Origin: CAISIP01 sp965278985
GTDB lineage: Bacteria; Pseudomonadota; Gammaproteobacteria; Burkholderiales; Burkholderiaceae_C
Length of the DNA: 64,000 nucleotides
Assembly: GCA_965278985.1 (NCBI GenBank)
Contig: OZ257131.1
Span: 2,852,001-2,916,000, forward strand
Direction: 5' to 3'
The translations under genes were made by a program, and so were the position numbers. This document shows positions 52,220-59,690 of this stretch, piece by piece; the stretch's first letter is position 1, and every line of letters starts with the position of its first letter. A model generated the notes under the pieces. That model worked only from the letters and a program-made list of their open reading frames with translations, searched no databases and was not told the DNA's origin.

Positions 52220-55200
52220 TCATCGCCTGGCCTGGACGATCTCGCCCGCCTCGGTCACGCGCACGGAGAACTGGTCGTCGCCACCGAGCTCGATGTCGCC
52301 CGTGTCGTCCACGGTCTCTCCGGCCTCTTCACGCGCGGCGATCACCAGCGCCCGCGTGATCTTGCCGGAGACCCGCTTCTGCGCATCGTCGGCCTTCTTG
52401 CGGGCTGCCTCGTCGAAGCTGTCGGCACGCATCCGCTCGCGCACGGCCTGGTGCAGTTCGCCTTCCAGGATCTCGAGTTCCAGCTCCAGCGCGGTGCGCG
52501 CACGCGTGGGTGCCGAGCCGTCATCGGGGGTGGGGCCTTCGCGCTTGACGCTCAGCGCCTTGCGCAGGCCGGCCTGCAGCGCCGGGGCTTCCAGGGTCTC
52601 GTAGCGCTGCAGCCCGGCCAGCACGTTGAGCATGGCGCCGCGCATGTCGCGGCCCATGCTGCGCGTGGCTTCGACCATCTCGGGCTCGTCGATCATGTTG
52701 ACCCACATCACCTCGTCGAGGATCTGGCGGCGCTGCTGGTCATTGCCCGCGACGAAGTCTTTCTCGGCGGCATCGCCCAGGGAATTGCGCACGATCTCGC
52801 GCGCGCTCTCCAGGAATTCGCCCGTCACCTGCGTGCGGTTGCCGCCCCGCACGTCGCCCGTGCGCAGCTTGGCCACGTCGATGACGCCCAGGCCGGGCAC
52901 AGGCGCGGTCGCGCCTGCCGGGCGGGTGGCTGGCTGGTAGGGCGGTGGCGGGATGTCGCCCACGGGGGGCGCGGTGGGCTCGGTGGGCGTTGCAACGGGC
53001 CCGGGTGGGGGCTCGGGCGTCGCCGGAACGGGCGCGGGTCCTTGCTGGGTCAGTGTCGGTTTGGGAGTGGGCGTCGGCTCCAGCACCGGGGGTGGTTGCA
53101 GGTCCGGCGTCGGCGTCGCGATGCCACCGCGCACGCCATTCGTCAGCCCGGCCTGGCTGGCCAGCAGCACCGGTGCCACGAAGGCACCTTCGGTGCCCGT
53201 GGTGGCGAAGGGCGTGGTCTGCAGCCGCCGTGTAAGCACCTGAATGGTGTTCCGCGTGTCCACCGTGGACCGGCGCTCGTAGGTCTCCAGGTTGGGGCCC
53301 GCATTCGGCACCCGCAGGCCCTGGTTGTTGACGGTCTCCTCGAACTGGAGCATGGCCATGGCGCCACTGTTCAGGGCGCGAAAGAAGCCCGGGCCCGAAT
53401 CGGAGAAGACGGTGTCCTCGCGGTTGCCTGCGCTCACGTCACGGAGCTGGTACCGCGTGTCGGCGAGCGGCGTGAAGGCCGTGCCCTCCCAGATGCCTAT
53501 TGGCGTCGTGTCGGTGCGCACGGTACCGCTGCCGATGGTGGTCGTCGCAGCAGATCCCACGAGCGCGCCGTTGAGCCCCGCATGGATCGCCTGGATGGCG
53601 GGCGAGGTCTGCGCGCTGCGCTCCACCGTGTTGTCGAGCCGGTCCACGTACTGCAGCACACCCGCAGCCTGGGTTCTCCATCCGCGGCGCTCGTCCACCG
53701 GTGTGAAGGCGACGCTGGTGTTGGACTGCGGCGCATAGAGGTTCTCGCCAGCCAATGCAGCGGCCACGTCCGTCACGGCGCGGCCCAGGCTGTCGAAGAC
53801 CTGCCGCTGCAGTTCGCCATTGACCGTGGCCTGCACCAGCACACCGCCGCCGAGCAGCGGGCGTAGCGTGGCGCCATCGGCCACACCCACGCTGACCGGC
53901 GAGGCCACACCTGCCTGCAGGAACAACACGCGCTGCTGCGCGCCACCCGTCTCCATCACGGCCCAGCCGCCCTTGCTCAGGCCCACGGCCGTGTAGTACA
54001 GGAAAGGGGTGGCGCTCTCGTTGACCGTCGGCAAGCCTTGGCTGGAGGAAAACTCCTGCCGGCTGTAGTCGGACCTGCCGAGGGTCTGGCTCCTCAGCAA
54101 CTGGCCGTCAGCCCCGATGAGCAGTGCCGTGTGGATGTTGGCCTCGGTGCGCCGCACGTCACTGGTGCTGAGACTGGCGGAGCTGTTCACGTCGCGGCTG
54201 TCCTGCAGGTCTGTCCGCAGTGTCAGCACAAGGAAGCTGCCATCACCTGCGGGGATGATCGCCTCGACCCGGGTCTGGTCTACATCGGCAAGCGTCAACC
54301 CGCTGCCGTGGCCGACACCGGTGCGCGATGAGACCGTGCTCACGGAGCCACCGGTCAGCACAGGCCCGCTCAGCACGTCGTAGACGAAGCTGCCGGACTC
54401 CAGAATGTCCACCCGGCCGTAACGCGCCAGGTCCAGGCCCTGCGCACCGCTGCCGCGCGCATGCAGCTGCACCGGGCTGTCCCTGTCGTCGCCCAATACG
54501 CCCGGCACCACCACGGCCGCCGCGCTGAGTTCGATCAGGCCGCCCATGCCGCCGGCGCCTTGCGCCGTGAAACTGCCGCCGTCGGCCGCGATCTCGGCGG
54601 CGGCAGAGACCGTGATTTGCTGCGTGGCAGCGAGCCGCACGGCGCCCGCATCCGCCCGGGATGTGCCCGACACATCCAGCCGGGCGTCGGCATCCACCAC
54701 CAGGTTCGCCGCCGCGCTGGCCACGATCTGGCCCGCCGCACCCACCTCCGACCGGGCCCGCACCAGCCCCGCGAAGCGGATGCTGTCGGCGAAGAATCCC
54801 GCAGCACCGCGCGGCACGTCGATGTCGCCAGCCAGGTCGATGCGGCTGCCCGCCGTGCCCGTGAGCGTGAAGCGCATCTGGCCCAGCACGGGGCTGCTGA
54901 TGCTGACCTCGCGCGCCGTGGCCGCCATCACCTGGCCGCTGGGTGCCTCGATCCTGCTGCCTTTCTCTGTGATGACGCGGTCGCGCGCAATCAGCCACAC
55001 CTGCCCGCCCTCGCCCGCCGTTCGCGTGGTGATCTGGCTGCCGTCTTCGAGCACGACGCGGTTGTTGTACGGATTGAGGGAATCCACTCCCGCCTCGCAT
55101 GCGATAGCGTTGAAGCACTTGAATTCGTATTTCCCATCCAGGAAATCCTGGTCGCGGATGTCCAGCGTCGAGGCCAGCAGGCCCGCCACATCCACGCGCG

Positions 55201-55579
55201 CGCCGGCACCGAACAGGATGCCGTTGGGGTTGAGCAGGAACACGCGGCCATTGGACTGCAGTGCGCCGTGGATCTGGCTGGGCGTGTTGCCCGTGACGCG
55301 GTTCAACACCGCGCTGCCCGCGTTCTGCTGCACGAAGCGCACGGTGTTGCCAGCGCCGATGGAGAAACGGTCCCAGTGGATGATGGCACCGGGCGTGTTG
55401 GTGACCTGCACGCCGTTGGTGAAGCGCTGCACGTCGACCACACCGTTGGTGACCGTGGCCGTGCCGGGCAATGTCTGCGCGTGCAGCGTGGGCGAGGCCT
55501 GGCAGGCCAGCCATGCGGCCAGGGCCAACGGGCGGAATACGCGGCAGGGTGCCTGCGCGGAGATTTTGCAGCGTGGCAT
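52220..55579 (-). CDS. TpsA-type exoprotein with filamentous haemagglutinin N-terminal domain (copy 2)
   Basis: 1119 residues. Signal peptide to about 35 (LACQASPTLHAQ), TPS secretion domain (about 36-300) nearly the same as in copy 1 including NPNGILFG, then a different middle region (about 330-860). A Pro/Thr-rich linker ends PPPYQPATR (about 878). The C-terminal domain is again like copy 1 (RTALELELEILEGELHQAVR, AREEAGETVDDTGDIE). The ATG follows the tpsB stop with no gap, so translation is coupled. The shared ends and unlike middles suggest two cargo variants using the same pore. Confidence 0.87.
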   Translation of the reverse strand: MPRCKISAQAPCRVFRPLALAAWLACQASPTLHAQTLPGTATVTNGVVDVQRFTNGVQVTNTPGAIIHWDRFSIGAGNTVRFVQQNAGSAVLNRVTGNTPSQIHGALQSNGRVFLLNPNGILFGAGARVDVAGLLASTLDIRDQDFLDGKYEFKCFNAIACEAGVDSLNPYNNRVVLEDGSQITTRTAGEGGQVWLIARDRVITEKGSRIEAPSGQVMAATAREVSISSPVLGQMRFTLTGTAGSRIDLAGDIDVPRGAAGFFADSIRFAGLVRARSEVGAAGQIVASAAANLVVDADARLDVSGTSRADAGAVRLAATQQITVSAAAEIAADGGSFTAQGAGGMGGLIELSAAAVVVPGVLGDDRDSPVQLHARGSGAQGLDLARYGRVDILESGSFVYDVLSGPVLTGGSVSTVSSRTGVGHGSGLTLADVDQTRVEAIIPAGDGSFLVLTLRTDLQDSRDVNSSASLSTSDVRRTEANIHTALLIGADGQLLRSQTLGRSDYSRQEFSSSQGLPTVNESATPFLYYTAVGLSKGGWAVMETGGAQQRVLFLQAGVASPVSVGVADGATLRPLLGGGVLVQATVNGELQRQVFDSLGRAVTDVAAALAGENLYAPQSNTSVAFTPVDERRGWRTQAAGVLQYVDRLDNTVERSAQTSPAIQAIHAGLNGALVGSAATTTIGSGTVRTDTTPIGIWEGTAFTPLADTRYQLRDVSAGNREDTVFSDSGPGFFRALNSGAMAMLQFEETVNNQGLRVPNAGPNLETYERRSTVDTRNTIQVLTRRLQTTPFATTGTEGAFVAPVLLASQAGLTNGVRGGIATPTPDLQPPPVLEPTPTPKPTLTQQGPAPVPATPEPPPGPVATPTEPTAPPVGDIPPPPYQPATRPAGATAPVPGLGVIDVAKLRTGDVRGGNRTQVTGEFLESAREIVRNSLGDAAEKDFVAGNDQQRRQILDEVMWVNMIDEPEMVEATRSMGRDMRGAMLNVLAGLQRYETLEAPALQAGLRKALSVKREGPTPDDGSAPTRARTALELELEILEGELHQAVRERMRADSFDEAARKKADDAQKRVSGKITRALVIAAREEAGETVDDTGDIELGGDDQFSVRVTEAGEIVQARR
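54781..55476 (-). repeat. Duplicated TPS-domain coding segment (copy in exoprotein 2)
   Basis: Partner of 51390-52085, offset 3391 bases, without indels. It codes for the secretion domain that the TpsB partner recognises, so selection for a shared pore may also keep the copies alike. Confidence 0.8.
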
Positions 55580-57397
55580 TCAGAAACTCCAATCGAGCAC
55601 GGCATGCACACGCGTATCGCCGGTGTCACGCTGCGGAAGGTGGTGCACCCGCACCAGCCGCGCCACGCTGGCCTGCAGTTGCAGCGATGGCAGCGCGTGC
55701 CATTGCCAGGCCAGGCCCGCGCTGGCGGCGCTGGCGCGGCCCACGTCGCCCGGCTGGGGCTGGTTGCGTCGCACGGCAGCGGTGTCGAACAACACACCCA
55801 CGCGGTGCTGCGCAGGCAGCCGCCACCAGTATTCGAAGGCCAGCGCCACGCCCTTGTCGCCGGACATCTCGCCCTCCTTCAGGCCACGCATCAGGCTGGC
55901 GCCGCCCACGCGGAACTGTTGCGGCGAGATCAGCGGGTCCCCGCTCCACTGCGCCTGCGCACGGGCGACGAACTCGCCGCCAGAACCATCCGCACGGCGC
56001 ACTTCGGCAGCCGCGTCCAGCGCATTCCAGCGCGGTGCAGCGCCGGCCCGGGCCGATGCATAGTCCGCACGCTGCGACAAGCCGCCCCAGCCCGTGTCGT
56101 GGCGCAGGCGCACCTGGCCGAAGGCGCTCGCACCCTGGCCCTGCCAGGTGGCGCCCAACGCCAGCGACAAGGGCGCCGTGCTGACCTTGGAGCCCAGGTT
56201 GACGCCGAAGAAGCCCACCACGTCGTCATGCACGCTGCGCTCCAGCCCGGCCTCCACATACGGCTCCAGCGCCCCCTGGCGTGCCAGCAGGTGGCGCAGC
56301 GACAGGTTCAGGCTGCGGCTGTCGCCCGACACATCGAAGAAGCTCTGCACCAGGCCCGGGCGGCTGACGGCGCGCGACACTTCCACGGAGAACAGGCTGC
56401 CCCATGCCGGCACGGGGTGCTGGTAACGCAGGGCCAGCTGGTGCTGGGCCGAAGGCTTGTGCAGCGAGGTGAGCAGCGTGAGGTCCAGCGCACGGCCGGG
56501 GCCCAGTGCATCCCCATGCCCCAGCTGCAGACGCGCGCGCTCGCGACCGGTGGCGTCCTGGCCGTCGTTGTCCACGCGCACGCGGCCGTACCAGGGCGAG
56601 GCACCGTCCACCAGCACATAGGCGTCGACGCCACCCTGCGTGCCCGAAGGAGCCTGCGGTGCCGGGGTGGGGGCAGCCGCGGGCGGGTCCAGCGCCGCCG
56701 CTCCGCCTTGCCCCGGGAGGCTGCCGAAGCCCAGTGGGGCTGGTGGCACGGGCGCAGGTGGCGCAGCCACGGCGGACATCGGTCCCGGTGCCCCCGCCTC
56801 GCGGAAGTCGATGGCCCAGCGCCTGTGGGGTTGCAGATTGGCCAGGCGCAGCTGGCGGTCCAGGGCATGGAGCTGCGGGCTGCTGCCGGGCTGCAAGGCG
56901 GGCAATGCAGCGCTTGCCGCGTCATCCAGCGCAGTCGCCGATCCCTGCGCGGGCTGCATCTGCACGCTGCGCAACAGCAGCGGCTGCACGCGCACGATGG
57001 CCACGCCTTCGTAGACCCCACCCACCTCCACCGCCACCAGCCCCTGGCCGGCTTCGTCGTACGCCGACGCCACGGCCAAGCGCAGCTGTTCGAGCAGCGC
57101 GGCATCGGCGGGGCGGCCCAGCAGGGCTTCGAAGTAGGGCCGGACGCGTGACGGCGGCAAACCAGCGCCGCGCTGCTGCAGCAACACGTTCTGCAGCGGT
57201 GGCGCCGCCACCGATGCCTGGACCGAGGGCCTGGCGTCCGGTGTTGGTTGCGCTGGCTCGGCGGCGTGTGCTGCGCCGAAAGCCAGGGCCAGGCATGCGG
57301 ACAACCATGCCTGGCAACGCCCGTGTGTGACGCGGTGGTTGCCGGGGTGGCTACCCGGGTAGGTGGTGGTGACTGTCAGGCCCTCGGCTCGCGGCAT
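55580..57397 (-). CDS. TpsB outer-membrane pore, ShlB/FhaC/HecB family
   Basis: 605 residues from ATG 57397, which has GGAGG six bases upstream. Signal peptide (LSACLALAFGAAHAAE, about 28-44), two POTRA regions (PLQNVLLQQRGAGLPPSRV, and GLVAVEVGGVYEGVAIVRVQ), then an Ala/Pro-rich stretch about 235-290 before the barrel start VRVDNDGQDATGRERARL. The late motif SLMRGLKEGEMSGDKGVALA is the VRGY-type pore loop motif. The last residue is Phe, normal for outer-membrane barrels. It exports the two TpsA proteins encoded immediately downstream. The Pro-rich stretch is longer than I expect for this family. Confidence 0.88.
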   Translation of the reverse strand: MPRAEGLTVTTTYPGSHPGNHRVTHGRCQAWLSACLALAFGAAHAAEPAQPTPDARPSVQASVAAPPLQNVLLQQRGAGLPPSRVRPYFEALLGRPADAALLEQLRLAVASAYDEAGQGLVAVEVGGVYEGVAIVRVQPLLLRSVQMQPAQGSATALDDAASAALPALQPGSSPQLHALDRQLRLANLQPHRRWAIDFREAGAPGPMSAVAAPPAPVPPAPLGFGSLPGQGGAAALDPPAAAPTPAPQAPSGTQGGVDAYVLVDGASPWYGRVRVDNDGQDATGRERARLQLGHGDALGPGRALDLTLLTSLHKPSAQHQLALRYQHPVPAWGSLFSVEVSRAVSRPGLVQSFFDVSGDSRSLNLSLRHLLARQGALEPYVEAGLERSVHDDVVGFFGVNLGSKVSTAPLSLALGATWQGQGASAFGQVRLRHDTGWGGLSQRADYASARAGAAPRWNALDAAAEVRRADGSGGEFVARAQAQWSGDPLISPQQFRVGGASLMRGLKEGEMSGDKGVALAFEYWWRLPAQHRVGVLFDTAAVRRNQPQPGDVGRASAASAGLAWQWHALPSLQLQASVARLVRVHHLPQRDTGDTRVHAVLDWSF

Positions 57398-57474
57398 CCG
57401 TTCCTCCGGCACATGCAAATAGCTGTGCACTCTAGAGGCGCGAAGGAGCGGCAGCACCCCATGTTCATGGGGCA

Positions 57475-57500
57475 AGCGCCCCCTTGGGAAGGGGGGCGGC
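57475..57500. repeat. GC hairpin between tpsB and the DUF899 gene
   Basis: CGCCCCC-TTGGGAA-GGGGGCG type stem-loop without a T-tract, in the 118-base gap downstream of the DUF899 gene and upstream of tpsB. It resembles the first hairpin at 12263-12277 and may end transcription of the DUF899 gene. Confidence 0.5.
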
Positions 57501-57515
57501 GCCGGGGCCGGAGCG

Positions 57516-58217
57516 TCAGTAACTCAGTTGGGGATACCAGTCCTTGCCACGCCCTGCGGGCGTGAGGTCCAGGATGGACCACAGCGCGGCGATGTCGGGC
57601 GCGTCGCGCGGATCCTGGCCAGGGTCCGCCATGTCGCGGGTCATCTCGCTGGACCAGAACAGGCGCACTTTGTCGCCGTCGCGGCGGTAGACGATGAGTG
57701 CGGGGTACTCGCTGCCATCGGGTTGCAGCACACCGATGTCCTTCGCGTAGTCGTCGCCCACCGTCTGCATGAAGACCAGGTGGTGCCAACCGCGCTCCTG
57801 CGCGAAGGCGAGCTGCCGCTCCACCGGCGAGCGGCCCAGGATGCGCAGCGACACGCGCTGCTGGATGTCGGGCGCGTTGCCGTCCACCGAGCCCAGCCAG
57901 TTGGTGCACATGGGGCATGGCCGCTCGCGCTGCGGGCCGTACATCCAGAAGTAGGTGACCAGCGTGTCCTTGCCGTCGAAGAGATCGGCCAGCCCCAGGT
58001 CAGCGCCCTGCGCATCCAGGAAGCGATAGTCTTTGTCGATGACCGGGCCGGGGGGCAGGGCCTGGCGCTGCGCCACCAGCCGCGTCATGTGGCGACGGAA
58101 CTCGATCTCCTCGGCCAGCAGGGCCTGGCGCGCGGACGTGTAGGCCGCGGAGGCGCCGGGGAATGGCGTCTTCGCGCCCTGGGCAAGATCGGCGGCGGGT
58201 TTCAGCGTGGTGGTCAT
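57516..58217 (-). CDS. DUF899 family thioredoxin-like protein
   Basis: 233 residues. The family is recognised by LAEEIEFRRHMTRLVAQRQ, the YRFLDAQGADLGLADLFDGK block, LVTYFWMYGPQRERPCPMCT and the C-terminal DILDLTPAGRG-like end (SILDLTPAGRGKDWYP). The Cys-Pro-Met-Cys pair gives it a possible redox site in a thioredoxin-like fold. The ATG at 58217 has GGAGG upstream. No function is established. The next gene downstream is tpsB. Confidence 0.87.
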   Translation of the reverse strand: MTTTLKPAADLAQGAKTPFPGASAAYTSARQALLAEEIEFRRHMTRLVAQRQALPPGPVIDKDYRFLDAQGADLGLADLFDGKDTLVTYFWMYGPQRERPCPMCTNWLGSVDGNAPDIQQRVSLRILGRSPVERQLAFAQERGWHHLVFMQTVGDDYAKDIGVLQPDGSEYPALIVYRRDGDKVRLFWSSEMTRDMADPGQDPRDAPDIAALWSILDLTPAGRGKDWYPQLSY

Positions 58218-58282
58218 CAGGCCCTCCCATGGCGACAACGGTCAACAGCGGTCACATGCCGCGCCACGCGGCGCGCACAAAG

Positions 58283-58307
58283 CAAAAAGGCCAGCACACG
58301 CTGGCCT
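58283..58307 (-). terminator. Intrinsic terminator of the small secreted protein gene
   Basis: On the minus strand AGGCCAGC-GTGT-GCTGGCCT (58307-58288) is a perfect eight-base stem followed by a run of T (AAAAA on the plus strand). It lies 20 bases after the stop at 58327. Confidence 0.9.
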
Positions 58308-58326
58308 CAACCCTGCAGGGCTACGA

Positions 58327-58737
58327 TCAGCCCTTGACGGGCTTGACCATCTTGGCCGACTTCACGGCGGCTTCGTGCGTGGACTTGGCATCCTTTTCGC
58401 AGGACTTCTTCGGGTCGCCCTTCAGGTCATCGCACTTTTCCTTGGCCACGTCATAGGCCACATCGGCCTTGGCTTCCTCGACCTTCATGGCGTTCTTGTC
58501 GCTGGGCTTGTACTGTTGCGTGAGCTCGGCCTTGGCAATCTTTTCCTTGCCCTTGGCTTCCTTCTCGCACACGTCCTTGGCGTTGTCCTTCATGCCGTCG
58601 CAAGCCTTCTTGTCGGCCTTGTAGGTCGCTTCGATCTGCTGCTCGGCGGCCTTGTGCTCGTCCTTGGTCATGGCGTTTGCTGCGCCGAAAGCCAGGGTGG
58701 AACATGCGATGACGATGGCGGTGAGTTGGTTTTTCAT
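58327..58737 (-). CDS. Small secreted Lys/Glu-rich protein of unknown function
   Basis: 136 residues. Signal peptide MKNQLTAIVIACSTLAFGAA with cleavage near ANA (22). The mature part is helical and rich in Lys, Glu and Asp. It holds two copies of a motif, CDGMKDNAKDVCEKEAK and CDDLKGDPKKSCEKDAK, each C-x10-C-E-K-x-A-K, spaced about 45 residues apart. Such proteins are frequent in Burkholderiales and sometimes carry TolA-like labels because of composition; no function is known to me. GGAG lies upstream of the start, and a strong terminator follows, so it is a single-gene unit. Confidence 0.8.
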   Translation of the reverse strand: MKNQLTAIVIACSTLAFGAANAMTKDEHKAAEQQIEATYKADKKACDGMKDNAKDVCEKEAKGKEKIAKAELTQQYKPSDKNAMKVEEAKADVAYDVAKEKCDDLKGDPKKSCEKDAKSTHEAAVKSAKMVKPVKG

Positions 58738-59027
58738 GGGGGTTCTCCTCCGGTGGTTGGTGTGAGGGCATTGTTCGGCACCACCGTCGACCTGTCCGTA
58801 GGCGTGCTATGACGCGTTGCGTAGGACGGAGGCGACCCGCAGCGGCCGCCGTGCGGTCCGCCGCGTCGGACAGCTCCGACACCAGCACGGGCCGAGCGCC
58901 AATGGCCGGCATGGCGCGCCATGCCCATGATGCGGCGAGAAGCCTGTCCCGCAGGGACGCGTGCCGCGCCGCATACCGCCCGGCACGGCATGGCTTGCAA
59001 CTTTTCACGCTACCAGGAGAACATTCC

Positions 59028-59651
59028 ATGACCCACCCCTCCACCCCTTTGCGCTACGGCTGCCTGGTCGCCGTCGCCGCCCTCTGCGTGGCCTGCAGCA
59101 GCGCGCCTCCCACGCCGCCGCAACAATCCATGGGTGCCGCCGCAACCTCGCCGCGCACGGCCTCGGTGGTACTGATCTCGCCCACCGGCGAACAGAAGGG
59201 ACAGGCGATGCTCACGGCCGTGCCCACGGGCGTGGAAATCGCCATCACCGTGGCCGGCCTGCCGCCGGGCCGGCACGGCTTCCACATCCACACCGGCACC
59301 GCCTGCACGCCCGGCCCGGACCCGCAGGGCAAGACCATCGACTTCGGCGGTGCGCAGGGCCACTTCGACCCCGGCAATGCCCACCAGCACGGCCGCCCGG
59401 GCGAGCCAGCCACGAAGAGCCATGCGGGCGAGTTGCCCAACCTGGACGTGGACGCCAGCGGCAATGGCACCATGCGCTACGTGAACACCCAGGTCACGCT
59501 GGCGCCGGGTGTCACCTCGGTGGTCGGGCGGGCACTCGTGGTGCACGCCGACCCCGACGACTACCAGAGCAACCCGGCAGGCAACTCCGGTGCCCGCCTC
59601 CTCTGCGGCACCATCGAGCCCATGCGCGGCGTGGGCTCGGTAATGGGTTGA
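59028..59651 (+). CDS. SodC-like (Cu-Zn superoxide dismutase family) lipoprotein
   Basis: 207 residues. The N-terminus has a short hydrophobic signal ending CVAC (Cys23), an imperfect lipobox, then a Pro/Gln/Ser linker. The SOD fold is shown by PPGRHGFHIHTGTACTPG, GAQGHFDPGNAHQHGRPG, LPNLDVDASGNGTM and VGRALVVHADPDDYQSNPAG. The His ligands, bridging Asp and both disulphide Cys appear present. It would remove superoxide in the periplasm. CAGGAGA precedes the ATG. The 290 bases upstream (58738-59027) hold no other gene. Confidence 0.9.
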   Translation: MTHPSTPLRYGCLVAVAALCVACSSAPPTPPQQSMGAAATSPRTASVVLISPTGEQKGQAMLTAVPTGVEIAITVAGLPPGRHGFHIHTGTACTPGPDPQGKTIDFGGAQGHFDPGNAHQHGRPGEPATKSHAGELPNLDVDASGNGTMRYVNTQVTLAPGVTSVVGRALVVHADPDDYQSNPAGNSGARLLCGTIEPMRGVGSVMG

Positions 59652-59690
59652 AGGGGTTGAAGGCGCCCTACCCGTGCGGCGGGCAGCGCC

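Noticed and set aside
48964..55579. Contact-dependent inhibition (CdiA) system
   Set aside because: The exoproteins are only about 1.1 thousand residues, with no VENN-type pretoxin motif, variable toxin tip or small immunity gene next to the 3' end.
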